DNA of 64,000 nt, taken from the NCBI GenBank assembly GCA_019358945.1, contig JAHHIE010000018.1:1-64000 (forward strand). The letters run 5' to 3'. Source of the DNA: Stenomitos rutilans HA7619-LM2. Lineage in GTDB: Bacteria; Cyanobacteriota; Cyanobacteriia; Leptolyngbyales; Leptolyngbyaceae. Below the pieces are notes generated by a model, which made no database searches, was not told the origin of the DNA, and saw only the letters and a list, made by a program, of their open reading frames with translations. Shown piece after piece: positions 35,749 through 43,682 of this stretch. The position numbers were made by a program, and so were the translations under genes. Position 1 is the stretch's first letter, and every line of letters starts with the position of its first letter.

Positions 35749-35910
35749 TCATGCATTGGGACGTTCAGCATCAGCGGCTGCCAGCATCGTGGACAAGGCG
35801 TGCTTGAACACTGCGTTATCGGTGTCACTCAAATGACGACCAAAGTAGGTAGCGATGCCTTGAGCATAGACAGTCCACATTTTCTCCTGCTCAAGTTTGA
35901 AGAGTGGTTT
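35749..35910 (-). pseudogene. MarR-family regulator, C-terminal remnant
   Basis: The minus strand reads KLEQEKMWTVYAQGIATYFG, then RHLSDTDNAVFKHALSTMLA and AADAERPNA-stop (stop at 35749-35751). This closely matches the end of the intact MarR at 36573-37043 (AMWIIYAQGISQYFGRYLSDTDAEALMQAFSTMLAA). Only about 50 codons remain and the DNA-binding part is absent. Together with the DLH remnant at 39.5 kb it shows that a DLH-MarR block has been duplicated and broken. Confidence 0.82.
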
Positions 35911-35967
35911 GCTACTACTTCAATTGCTTAACTCAAATCTATTTCTTACACAATCAAGGAGACTTCA

Positions 35968-36345
35968 GTGAAATATTTACTCTCTTCAGCGACATTGATG
36001 CTGACAATGGCTTTCATGCTGCCTCTCGCAGCGATCGCTGCTCCCTTAACCAATATGTCGATTACCAGCGGTCCGCCACGTACTCTTAAGACTTCCGAAA
36101 GTCCACAACCAAACTATCCATCTGATTCATCCACCCCTAATTCCACCAAACCAAGCAACTGCCTCTCTACTGATGCTGTAAAGCAACTTAAAATTGATCG
36201 CTGCTCTAAACCAACTGCTAAACAGCCTTCCAATCGAGTACAAGATGATTCCTATCCAGGTTATTGCCCTGCACTCCCACCACGGGTTACATCCGGTGAT
36301 TGGCTTTATAAGCAAACGCTCCAGCGATGCTTGTACGGTTCCTGA
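35968..36345 (+). CDS. Small secreted protein, Cys-containing
   Basis: A 125-residue protein with a clear signal peptide (KYLLSSATLMLTMAFMLPLA, cleavage near AIA-APL), so it is exported. The mature part is Ser/Thr/Pro-rich and carries four cysteines (SNCLSTDAVKQLKIDRCSK, YPGYCPALPP, LQRCLYGS) that could form two disulfides. No family was recognised. The start is GTG 35968, chosen because AAGGAGACTTCA is directly upstream. Confidence 0.7.
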   Translation: MKYLLSSATLMLTMAFMLPLAAIAAPLTNMSITSGPPRTLKTSESPQPNYPSDSSTPNSTKPSNCLSTDAVKQLKIDRCSKPTAKQPSNRVQDDSYPGYCPALPPRVTSGDWLYKQTLQRCLYGS

Positions 36346-36384
36346 CGCTCAGGCAAGATACTCTCACAGCTTATGGCGCTGAAT

Positions 36385-36669
36385 ATGAAGCTCACTCAAC
36401 ACGACACCAATCTTCTGCAATTCTGTCAGCAGGAATTCTCGGTTACAACAACTGATATTCAGTTGGTTCTGCGTCATCATCAACAAACGGTAACTTCTAT
36501 CCCAATGTTGTTGTGGCAGTTTGGTATTGTCTCCATTGAGCAGTTAAATCAGATCTTTCATTGGTTAGAGACTCAGCCTGATGAGTCAGAACTCTCAGAA
36601 TTGTTAACTGCTGCTAGCATGGTTGAAAAGGCTTGCATAAGCGCTTCTGCATCGGTATCACTTAAATAA
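36385..36669 (+). CDS. DUF2949-family small cyanobacterial protein
   Basis: A 94-residue product, of which the first 60 match the cyanobacterial DUF2949 family: LLQFCQQEFSVTTTDIQLVL-R, then IPMLLWQFGIVSIEQLNQIFHWLE. The function is unknown; such proteins are small, helical and cytoplasmic. The last 32 codons overlap tail-to-tail with the marR gene on the other strand (36573 on) and have no family equivalent. The natural stop may have been lost when the marR block was inserted next to it. Confidence 0.75.
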   Translation: MKLTQHDTNLLQFCQQEFSVTTTDIQLVLRHHQQTVTSIPMLLWQFGIVSIEQLNQIFHWLETQPDESELSELLTAASMVEKACISASASVSLK

Positions 36670-37043
36670 CGACCAAAGTACTGAGAGATACCTTGAGCGT
36701 ATATTATCCACATTGCCTGCTGCATCGCCAATCCTGCTTCGGTCAATACAGCAAACGCGCCCCGTCGATCGCTCGGACAGCGTTCGCGCTGCAACAGTTC
36801 AGCCGCTTCGAGCCGATCGACTAACCGTGTCAAATTACTACGGCTCAACAGGGCTTTATCAGCCAGCTCACTGAGCCGCAATCGGTGATCTGGAGCTTCT
36901 TTAAGCGCCCACAGTACGTCATACCACTCTAATGGAGGTAAATCTGCCTCCTTGAGTTTCCCCTCTATACGATCGAGCAGTTTGATATGAGCGGTGAGAA
37001 ATAACCGCCAGGTGGAATTGCGAAGGTCATCCAGTTTTTTCAT
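36573..37043 (-). CDS. MarR-family transcriptional regulator with upstream operators
   Basis: A 156-residue winged-helix repressor: LPPLEWYDVLWALKEAPDHRLRLSELADKALLSRSNLTRL (helix-turn-helix), wing LLQRERCPSDRRGAFAVLTEAGL and a C-terminal dimerisation helix ending MLAAVNNSESSDSSG. ATG 37043 is chosen; a longer frame to 37184 runs through the operator region and is unlikely. Three related palindromes (37065-37147) separate it from the divergent DUF2808 gene, suggesting that it represses both itself and that gene. A broken second copy is at 35749-35910. Confidence 0.9.
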   Translation of the reverse strand: MKKLDDLRNSTWRLFLTAHIKLLDRIEGKLKEADLPPLEWYDVLWALKEAPDHRLRLSELADKALLSRSNLTRLVDRLEAAELLQRERCPSDRRGAFAVLTEAGLAMQQAMWIIYAQGISQYFGRYLSDTDAEALMQAFSTMLAAVNNSESSDSSG

Positions 37044-37064
37044 AACCTTACTATGCCAAAAAAT

Positions 37065-37147
37065 AGTTGCATCTGCAAATGATCCAAAACATATAGTTTC
37101 AAATGCAACTATATGTGTTATTCTTATTTTAGTTGCTTTTGCAACTA
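37065..37147. promoter_or_regulatory. Triple operator, AGTTGC-N4-GCAACT type
   Basis: Three related inverted repeats lie in the marR/DUF2808 divergent region: AGTTGC-ATCT-GCAAAT (37065-37080), ATATAGTT-N8-AACTATAT (37091-37114, containing GCAACTAT) and TAGTTGC-TTTT-GCAACTA (37130-37147, perfect). Their centres are about 30-36 bp apart, close to three helical turns. The regulator is most likely the adjacent MarR. The third site ends 35 bp before the DUF2808 start. Confidence 0.75.
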
Positions 37148-37182
37148 TCAAAGCACAAACAAATCTCGAAGGAGAGCCAATC

Positions 37183-37749
37183 ATGTTTAATACTTCTGCT
37201 TTACGGCGCTCGTTTTACACCGCTCGTCTTGCTCAAGCAATGGCAGCGACAGTGGCGTTCGTTTCGCTCTCAGCATCGCTTGCCGTTGCGGGACAGCACT
37301 CCGATGGACGACTCTTTTTTGACCATGTTCCACGTTTGGTGCGAACCACGACGAGTGCCATTACTGCGACGTATGTAGGTGGAGCAACCTATGAATTCAC
37401 TATTACGGTGCCTCAAGATGCCGGTGCATCGCTACACGCCGTCACCATCCGTCAAGAACCGGGGCTGGGCACGGTGGCATTTAATCCCAATGAAAGTCGA
37501 GCCATTGCCGCCAATGGAGCAAACATTCCGCTCGCCAGTATTGGGGGTGCTAGTGAAACAGACACGACGATCGCGTTTGAGCAACCAATTCAACCTGGCG
37601 AAACCGTAACCGTTACGCTCAAAGCCGATCGCACTCCAACGTTAGAAGGTGTTTACCTGTATGGTATCACCGCTTATCCGGTGGGTGATCAAAGCAACGG
37701 GCTGTTTTTAGGTTATGGTCGCGTACAGATTTACGGTCATGGTGGCTGA
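37183..37749 (+). CDS. DUF2808-family exported protein
   Basis: A 188-residue secreted protein. The signal peptide runs to about AVAGQ (residue 41). The mature domain matches cyanobacterial DUF2808: RLFFDHVPRLVRTTTSAITA, YEFTITVPQDAGASLHAVTI, EPGLGTVAFNPNESRAI and ETVTVTLKADRTPTLEGVYLYGITAYP. It is a beta-rich envelope protein of unknown function. ATG 37183 (CGAAGGAGAG upstream) is preferred to a start 63 codons earlier that would run through the operators. It is probably under control of the divergent MarR. Confidence 0.85.
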   Translation: MFNTSALRRSFYTARLAQAMAATVAFVSLSASLAVAGQHSDGRLFFDHVPRLVRTTTSAITATYVGGATYEFTITVPQDAGASLHAVTIRQEPGLGTVAFNPNESRAIAANGANIPLASIGGASETDTTIAFEQPIQPGETVTVTLKADRTPTLEGVYLYGITAYPVGDQSNGLFLGYGRVQIYGHGG

Positions 37750-37868
37750 TACAACACAGTGAACGAATTTAGTTGTGAGCAGCAATCCTGGAGCATTCAC
37801 AAAACCCATCTATTCAGGAAAACTGCTCACCGCAATCCACATTTCCATCACTTCACAGGAAACGGCAT

Positions 37869-38771
37869 ATGTTGGCACAGAAAACAATGCAACAGGCTCC
37901 TTCGATGCGTGCTTCCCTTGGGCTACTTGCGGTCATCACGGCTTCAACCTTGTGGGCAGTTGCCGCCAATGTTGCCAGTAGTTTGTTTCAAGTCGGTATC
38001 AATGCCTTTGATTTAGCGGGTATTGCAACCTTAATTGCAACCGTAGCCCTGATTCTGGTGCAAACCTTGCGCGAAGGGCTTCCTCGTTTGTCGGTTCGTC
38101 CATCTCAGTTTGTGCTTGGTATCTTGTTTGTCTTGTTTGTGGCGGCAGATTACCTTGCGATCGCGCGACTACCGGTTGCGGTGGCGATCGTGCTGATCTT
38201 CACGTCTCCAGTATTGGTTGTGCTATGGACGGCGATCGTTTCACGACGCTTGCCCTCAACTAAAGTTTTGATCGCCCTCGGTCTATCCGTGATTGGTGTA
38301 GCGCTGGTATCGCAATTACTAGCCGGGAATTTGGCGGCGTTCAATTGGTTTGGAGTGAGTGTGGGCTTAAGCACTGCCCTGTTGTTTGCGGCTTACACCC
38401 TATTGAGTGAACAAATCAGCACCACCTATAGTGCCACAACTTCACTCCTAAAGACGTTCTGGGTCGCCAGTTTACTCTGGATTGGTTACTTCCTATTCCA
38501 CGGGTTTCCAGTCACCTTATTGGAGTCACAAACGCTGCCAAAAGTAGTGTATATGGGCATTGCCGGGAGTCTATTGCCTTACTTGCTCTACCTGTGGGGC
38601 ATGAAACATTTGCAGGCAGAACGAGCGGCGATCGTCGCCACGATCGAACCTGTGATTGCCGCCGGAATTGCCTGGATCTGGTTTGGACAACAACTCACCA
38701 TTTTGCAAATGTTGGGTGGTGTGTTGATTCTTATCGCCATCACGCTACTGCGAATTCGCAAAGCGTCTTAG
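37869..38771 (+). CDS. EamA/DMT-superfamily transporter
   Basis: A 300-residue inner-membrane protein with ten predicted helices arranged as two EamA repeats (about 16-150 and 160-298). Landmarks are SLGLLAVITASTLWAVAANV, an ARLPVAVAIVLIFTSPVLVV segment in the first repeat and QAERAAIVATIEPVIAAGIA in the second. EamA proteins export metabolites or amino acids by proton-linked exchange. The substrate is unknown, and its place among MarR-controlled detoxification genes suggests export of a toxic compound or metabolite. ATG 37869 was taken. Confidence 0.9.
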   Translation: MLAQKTMQQAPSMRASLGLLAVITASTLWAVAANVASSLFQVGINAFDLAGIATLIATVALILVQTLREGLPRLSVRPSQFVLGILFVLFVAADYLAIARLPVAVAIVLIFTSPVLVVLWTAIVSRRLPSTKVLIALGLSVIGVALVSQLLAGNLAAFNWFGVSVGLSTALLFAAYTLLSEQISTTYSATTSLLKTFWVASLLWIGYFLFHGFPVTLLESQTLPKVVYMGIAGSLLPYLLYLWGMKHLQAERAAIVATIEPVIAAGIAWIWFGQQLTILQMLGGVLILIAITLLRIRKAS

Positions 38772-38817
38772 TGCATTCATTCTGTTTCTTGACACATACC
38801 TTCAATGGAGTTTATTT

Positions 38818-39432
38818 ATGACACGCCTGCTGCATATTGCTTCCAGCCCACGCTACGCACACTCTCATTCTCGCACACTGACACAGGAATTCATCGATAA
38901 ATGGAGTCTTTACCATCCTGAAGCAACCGTTATACTGCGTGATTTAACGCTCAATCCAGTTCCCTACCTTGACGATACCTGGATTACTGCCAAATTTACT
39001 GCGCCCGATCAATATACGCCTGAATTGACAGGTGCGATTGAACTCTCCGATCAATTGGTGGATGAATTCCTGGCGGCTGACTGCTATGTCATTTCAGCTC
39101 CGATGTACAACTTCACGATTCCGGCCGTCCTCAAGTCTTACATTGACTATATTGTTCGACCACGCCGTACCTTTGCGGTTGAGAATGGTGCCTTCAAAGG
39201 TTTGGTGACTGGCAAGAAGCTATTGTTTATCACTGCACGCGGCAGCGATTTTCGTCCTGGTTCAGCCTTTGCGCCTTCAGATTTTCAAGAGCCGTATCTG
39301 CGAACCGTGTTCGGGTTCATCGGCTTTACAGAGATTCAGTTCATCAATGCAAACGGTCTGAGAACAGATCTCAGAGATCAGAGTTTAGCCGAGGCAAGAT
39401 CCACCATTCAAGCGTTAGCCAGTCACTGGTAG
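38818..39432 (+). CDS. azoR: FMN-dependent NADH-azoreductase (AzoR-like)
   Basis: A 204-residue flavodoxin-fold reductase of the AzoR/AcpD family. Landmarks are LLHIASSPRYAHSHSRTL (FMN phosphate site), SAPMYNFTIPAVLKSYIDYI (the APMYNF motif), ARGSDF and LRTVFGFIGFTEIQFINANG. Enzymes of this family reduce quinones and azo dyes by two electrons using NADH, protecting against quinone stress. It starts 46 bp after the DMT transporter and is probably co-transcribed. Confidence 0.9.
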   Translation: MTRLLHIASSPRYAHSHSRTLTQEFIDKWSLYHPEATVILRDLTLNPVPYLDDTWITAKFTAPDQYTPELTGAIELSDQLVDEFLAADCYVISAPMYNFTIPAVLKSYIDYIVRPRRTFAVENGAFKGLVTGKKLLFITARGSDFRPGSAFAPSDFQEPYLRTVFGFIGFTEIQFINANGLRTDLRDQSLAEARSTIQALASHW

Positions 39433-39539
39433 GTTTGATGGCTGCACTGTGATCACTATGGCGCGATCGGACTTACTAAACATCCGCCAGCCCTGAACGA
39501 ATTGCGGCAACTGAAACAGTTAAATGATGTGATTTCGAT

Positions 39540-39674
39540 TTCACGGGCGAAGGGGCGATCAGCACCATGCCCGAAGCAGGGTTGAATCCCTAGGCAGAGG
39601 CGCGATCGTGGCAACGAATGCTAAATTTCTTTGCAGAAGTTGATTGCGAGTTAGACAAGCAGCAAGTTAAGTAG
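39540..39674 (+). pseudogene. Dienelactone hydrolase, C-terminal remnant
   Basis: The frame reads FTGEGAISTMPEAGLNP, TAG (39591-39593), AEARSWQRMLNFFAEV and ends at TAG 39672-39674. It is nearly identical to residues around 200-235 of the intact DLH at 34978-35709, where the codon at the stop position is CAG. The remnant is therefore a partial duplicate inactivated by truncation plus a C-to-T nonsense change. Confidence 0.88.
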
Positions 39675-39683
39675 GGTAGCACC

Positions 39684-40397
39684 ATGAATGCTGGTCATCA
39701 ACATCAAACTAAACTTGCGTTAGTCACGGGTGGCAATAAAGGGATTGGCTTTGCGATTTGTCGGGGCTTGCTGCAAGCTGAATTTGAGGTGATTTTGGCA
39801 GCCCGATCGCTCGACAAAGCCAAACAAGCCATTGACCAACTGCAATCAACTCAAGTGCATCCACTGGTGTTGGATGTGGCTGATGATCATTCAATTCATG
39901 ATGCGGTTGCAGAGGTGCAACGCAACTTCAATCAAATTGATATTTTGATCAACAATGCAGGTATCTATCCCGACGAAGGAGTCAATATTCTCACCATCGA
40001 TCGTGACCTGCTCGATCGCACCATAAACACCAATGCCTTTGGTCCAATTCGGACAGCTCAAGCCTTTCTGCCGCTGTTAGAAGAAGCTCCTACGAGTCGC
40101 ATCATCAATGTTTCTAGCGGCTATGGTGCGTTAGATGGTTTATCTGCCAGTGTACCGAGTTATTGCTTATCAAAACTGGCGCTAAACGGAGCGACGATTA
40201 TGCTGGCAGAGGCGCTGCAATCAAAAGGCATTGCCGTATATGCCATGTGTCCCGGCTGGGTGCGAACGGATATGGGTGGCGCTGGCGCAACTCGATCGCC
40301 CGCACAAGGTGCCGATACCGCTATTTGGTTGGCAACAGAAGCATCACCGAAGCTGAGTGGGAAGTTTTTCCGCGATCGCCAGGAGATCTCTTATTGA
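39684..40397 (+). CDS. Short-chain dehydrogenase/reductase (carbonyl-reductase-like)
   Basis: A 237-residue classical SDR: NAD(P)-binding TGGNKGIGFAICRGL (residues 15-29), ARSLDKAKQAI (an Arg after the second strand favours NADP), NNAGIY, catalytic Ser in INVSSGYGAL, catalytic Tyr and Lys in SYCLSKLALNG, and CPGWVRTDMGG. The layout resembles plant and animal carbonyl reductases. The substrate is unknown. It follows the DLH remnant directly (ATG 9 bp after its stop), so the junction of the duplication lies here. Confidence 0.9.
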   Translation: MNAGHQHQTKLALVTGGNKGIGFAICRGLLQAEFEVILAARSLDKAKQAIDQLQSTQVHPLVLDVADDHSIHDAVAEVQRNFNQIDILINNAGIYPDEGVNILTIDRDLLDRTINTNAFGPIRTAQAFLPLLEEAPTSRIINVSSGYGALDGLSASVPSYCLSKLALNGATIMLAEALQSKGIAVYAMCPGWVRTDMGGAGATRSPAQGADTAIWLATEASPKLSGKFFRDRQEISY

Positions 40398-40483
40398 GGG
40401 AAAAGCAGTAGGCTAGTTGATGGCGTTTTGTTTACAGGTGAATCCAAAGGTTTCATGGCTCTTATCTTTCAGCTAAGTTCAGC

Positions 40484-40617
40484 CTTAACGCGGTGTTCTT
40501 GTCTGGTCGGATAGCAAGTTGCCGGCGATACTAGAGCATCATCCATTAGTTGACAACTTTGAGACAATCACGGGCAGAAAACCTACGCTGTGGAAGGAGT
40601 TTGCTCTGAAGCACTAA
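40484..40617 (+). pseudogene. Possible NmrA-like protein, C-terminal remnant
   Basis: The frame ending TAA 40615-40617 reads LPAILEHHPLVDNFETITGR then KPTLWKEFALKH. The FETITGRKPTLWKEF pattern resembles the C-terminal end of NmrA/NAD(P)-binding atypical SDRs (FExxTGRxPxxxxxF). Only about 45 codons are open and no start or upstream domain is present. The assignment rests on this short motif. Confidence 0.4.
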
Positions 40618-40649
40618 GATGAATTCCATTACTGACAAAAAGGAGAATC

Positions 40650-41510
40650 ATGATGACTACAGAGGCAAAAGTTTGGTTGATCACAGGTAGTTCTACCGGA
40701 GTTGGATGATCGCTTGCCGAAGCGGTGCTCAAGTATGGCGATCGCGTCATTGCCACCGCTCGCAAACCCGAACAACTTGATGATTTGGTTGCTCAATATC
40801 CCGATACTGTAAAAGCGATTCGCCTCGATGTGACTCAACCCCAAAGCATTCGTGAAGCGGTGGATGCGGCGATCGCAACCTTCGGACGGATTGATGTGCT
40901 GGTCAACAATGCGGGTTACGGTTTAATCGGTGCCCTGGAAGAAGTGAGTGATGAGCAAATTCGCCGTAACTTTGACACCATTCTCTTTGGCTTTGTCAAT
41001 ATGAAGCGGGCAGTGTTACCCATCATGTGGCAGCAGCAAAGTGGACATATTATTAACATGTCCGCGATCGCAGGCTTTTCCAACGAGCTTGGTTTTTCCA
41101 TTTATGGCGGCGCGAAATTTGCGTTGGAAGGGGTGTCCGAAGCAGTATATGGAGAAGTCCGCCCACTAGGTATCAAGGTCACAATCGTAGAATCCGGTCC
41201 CTTTCGCGCAGACTTTATTGGACGATCGCTCGATCGAGCCGAACACAGTATGGAAGCGTATCAAGGAACCGTTGGCAAGTTTCTGCAATTTCTCAACCAG
41301 ATTGAAGGCACTCAACCGGGCGACCCAGACAAAGCATCTCAGGCAATTATTCAAGTCGTCAATGCTGAGAATCCACCCTTGCGACTGGTGTTAGGCAAGT
41401 ATGCTTACAGCAAGTTTCGCCAAAAAATCGCGTCACTTACAAAAGAACTGGATGAGTGGGAAGCGATCGCCGCGAACACCGATTTTGAATCCACAGAAGC
41501 GTCTCACTAG
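40650..41510 (+). pseudogene. SDR family oxidoreductase interrupted by TGA
   Basis: From ATG 40650 (AAAGGAGAATC upstream) the frame reads VWLITGSSTGVG, TGA at 40707-40709, SLAEAVLKYGDRVIATARKP and on without defect to 41510 (NNAGYG, Ser-Ala in INMSAIAG, Tyr/Lys in YGGAKFALEG, ESGPFRADFIG). The stop lies inside the glycine-rich NADP loop, where relatives have Arg (CGA). The full product would be 286 residues. Re-initiation downstream would lack the cofactor loop. Because everything else is intact, a recent mutation or a sequencing error is likely. Confidence 0.88.
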
Positions 41511-41606
41511 GAATTCATGAACGATTAAGTTAAAAAATTTATCATGATTGCCAACAAAGCGATCGTCTGCAAACTAAGCCAGCTTATAAAAAGTTGGGAT
41601 TGAGCG

Positions 41607-42431
41607 ATGCAATTCAACTTGATGCAGCGGAAGTGGAATGGCATTTCCATCGATTATGGTCAGATGTTTGAGGTCGGAGAGTTTGATGCGGCGATGCCGC
41701 AGGAAGGAGTCGCCGTCGCGTTTGCACCCCACGATCGTGTGGTTTGGTCGATGGATGGCGGCGATCGACAAACAACTGCAATGCCTCCGGGCAGCGTGTT
41801 TCTGTACGCTTCGCGTCGGTTTGTCTGGCATCAGCGCGAGAAACCCAGCGAGTGGATTCATATTACATTCGATCCGCAATTGATCAGCCGCATGGCTGTA
41901 GAAAGCGGACTGCCAGCAGACACCCAACTTAATCACCGCGTGCTGTTTCTTGATCCGACAATTCTGCACATTGCTCATTTACTGAAAGCCGAAGTGCTGA
42001 ATGGCGGACTTTCGGGCGATTTGTTTGTGGAATCGCTGCGGAATGTACTGCTCATTCATCTGCTGCGGCATTACAGTCAAGCGGCTTCCATCAAGACTGT
42101 TGAAACTCGCTTGAGTCTGCCGCAAATACATGCTGTCAAGACGTATATCGAAAATCATTTAGCCGAATCGTTGAGTATTGCGAATCTAGCAGCGATCGTG
42201 CCGATGAGTGAATTTCACTTTGCGCGCTCATTCAAAGCCGCAACGGGAGAAAGCCCCCACCGTTACGTGACGCAGCGTCGCATCGAACGCGCCAAGATAT
42301 TTTTGTCGGTGACGCAGTTATCGGTAGCGGAGATTAGCGATCGGGTTGGGTTCTCAAATCAGAGCCACTTTACGGCTCAGTTTCGTAAACTGACAGGAAC
42401 GACCCCTAGAGGCTACCGCACCAGTGTGTAA
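41607..42431 (+). CDS. AraC-family transcriptional regulator
   Basis: A 274-residue regulator with an N-terminal cupin-like ligand domain (about 1-150: PPGSVFLYASRRFVWHQREKP) and a C-terminal double helix-turn-helix (about 168-272: VKTYIENHLAESLSIANLAA, MSEFHFARSFKAATGESPHRYV, AEISDRVGFSNQSHFTAQFRK, GTTPRGYR). AraC proteins usually activate adjacent genes. It is flanked by SDR genes on both sides and may control the oxidoreductase cluster downstream; no operator was identified. Confidence 0.92.
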   Translation: MQFNLMQRKWNGISIDYGQMFEVGEFDAAMPQEGVAVAFAPHDRVVWSMDGGDRQTTAMPPGSVFLYASRRFVWHQREKPSEWIHITFDPQLISRMAVESGLPADTQLNHRVLFLDPTILHIAHLLKAEVLNGGLSGDLFVESLRNVLLIHLLRHYSQAASIKTVETRLSLPQIHAVKTYIENHLAESLSIANLAAIVPMSEFHFARSFKAATGESPHRYVTQRRIERAKIFLSVTQLSVAEISDRVGFSNQSHFTAQFRKLTGTTPRGYRTSV

Positions 42432-42545
42432 TGCCACCTGAAGTTGAGCAAGATTTTGATAATTCTCAGCAAGAATCGGTCGTGAAGCTTTCTCAGAGTT
42501 TTTCTAGAGTAAAGACGTTAACCGGATACCCATTCATACAAACTA

Positions 42546-43469
42546 ATGATGAAACGATTCAAGTTCTTACCCCGTTCTGCTCTATCCCGTCGTCAAATGC
42601 TAACAGTCGGAGCAATGGGAGCCACAGGAGTTGCAGCAACCACGATCGCCGCTCAAGTTCAAGCCAATACAAAAACACCGATCGCGCCTGAAACTGGAAA
42701 AGCCAAGGCTCAAGGCAAATTTGCCAATAAAGTGGTGCTGATTACAGGCGCAACCTCTGGCATTGGAGAAGGGACTGCCTATGCGTTTGCTTACGAAGGC
42801 GCGAAGGTGATGTTTTGTGGACGACGCGAGAATTTAGGGAAGCAGGTGGAAGCCAAAATTAAAGGCTTTGGCGGTGAGGCAACCTACATGCGGGCAGATG
42901 TCCGACAAGAGGCGGATGTGAAAGCCTTTGTGGATACCTGCGTGCAGAAATATGGACGCATTGATATTGCCTTTAACAATGCTGGACTTCTGAATCCTAA
43001 ACTGGTCAGGCTTCATGAACAATCAACCAGTGATTTTCTCGATGTTTTACACACTAATGCGTTGGGTGAATTTTTGGCGCTCAAATACGAAATTCCTCAA
43101 ATGCTCAAACAGGGTGGCGGCTGCATCGTCAACATGGCAAGCGTTTCTGGCTACAAAGGCTTTACGGAGATCGGACCTTACAGCGTCAGTAAACACGCCG
43201 TTTTGGGTTTGACGAAAGTGGCAGCGTTGGAATACGCCAAAGATAATATTCGGATCACTTCCATTTCTCCTGGTGGTGTGGATACAGCCATGCTGCGGCA
43301 GGCACGGGAAGCACGTGGGTTAACGTTTGAAGAAGGCTCGAAATTTATTCCAATTCAGCGCACTAACACAGTGGAAGAGATGGCACGGGCGGTTATGCTT
43401 CTCAGTTCCGATGAGGCAAGTGCGTTTCATGGTTCGCTCGTAGATGTCACAAGCGGTATGTTGGACTAA
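42546..43469 (+). CDS. Tat-signal SDR oxidoreductase, paralogue A
   Basis: A 307-residue SDR with an N-terminal twin-arginine-like signal (SALSRRQMLTVGAMGATGVA ... IAAQVQA), so the folded, cofactor-loaded enzyme may be exported. The SDR core starts about residue 58: ITGATSGIGEGTAYAF, CGRRENLGKQV, NNAG, Ser in MASVSGYKG, Tyr/Lys in YSVSKHAVLG and SPGGVDTAML. The N-terminal 150 residues are almost identical to paralogue B (46172-47095) while the second half is much less similar. The substrate is unknown. Confidence 0.88.
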   Translation: MMKRFKFLPRSALSRRQMLTVGAMGATGVAATTIAAQVQANTKTPIAPETGKAKAQGKFANKVVLITGATSGIGEGTAYAFAYEGAKVMFCGRRENLGKQVEAKIKGFGGEATYMRADVRQEADVKAFVDTCVQKYGRIDIAFNNAGLLNPKLVRLHEQSTSDFLDVLHTNALGEFLALKYEIPQMLKQGGGCIVNMASVSGYKGFTEIGPYSVSKHAVLGLTKVAALEYAKDNIRITSISPGGVDTAMLRQAREARGLTFEEGSKFIPIQRTNTVEEMARAVMLLSSDEASAFHGSLVDVTSGMLD

Positions 43470-43682
43470 TTTAATGGCAAGCAAAAAACTTAATTCACAG
43501 AGGTATTTTCACCAGTGCACAGATTGCAGGCGTCTTTGCTACACCAGTTCCTGCGATCGCCTGAGTAACTAGCAGGCGCTGTTAGTGGTAACGAAAGTGT
43601 CACCTAAGTTGAATGACCACTAAAACGGATTAAAGGCGCGAGAAATAATAATTAACTGACAGCAATTTAAAGGGCAACAATC

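Noticed and set aside
40707-40709. TGA as a selenocysteine codon
   Set aside because: It lies in the SDR glycine-rich loop where Arg is usual; no SECIS-like hairpin was seen just downstream, and cyanobacteria generally lack Sec machinery.
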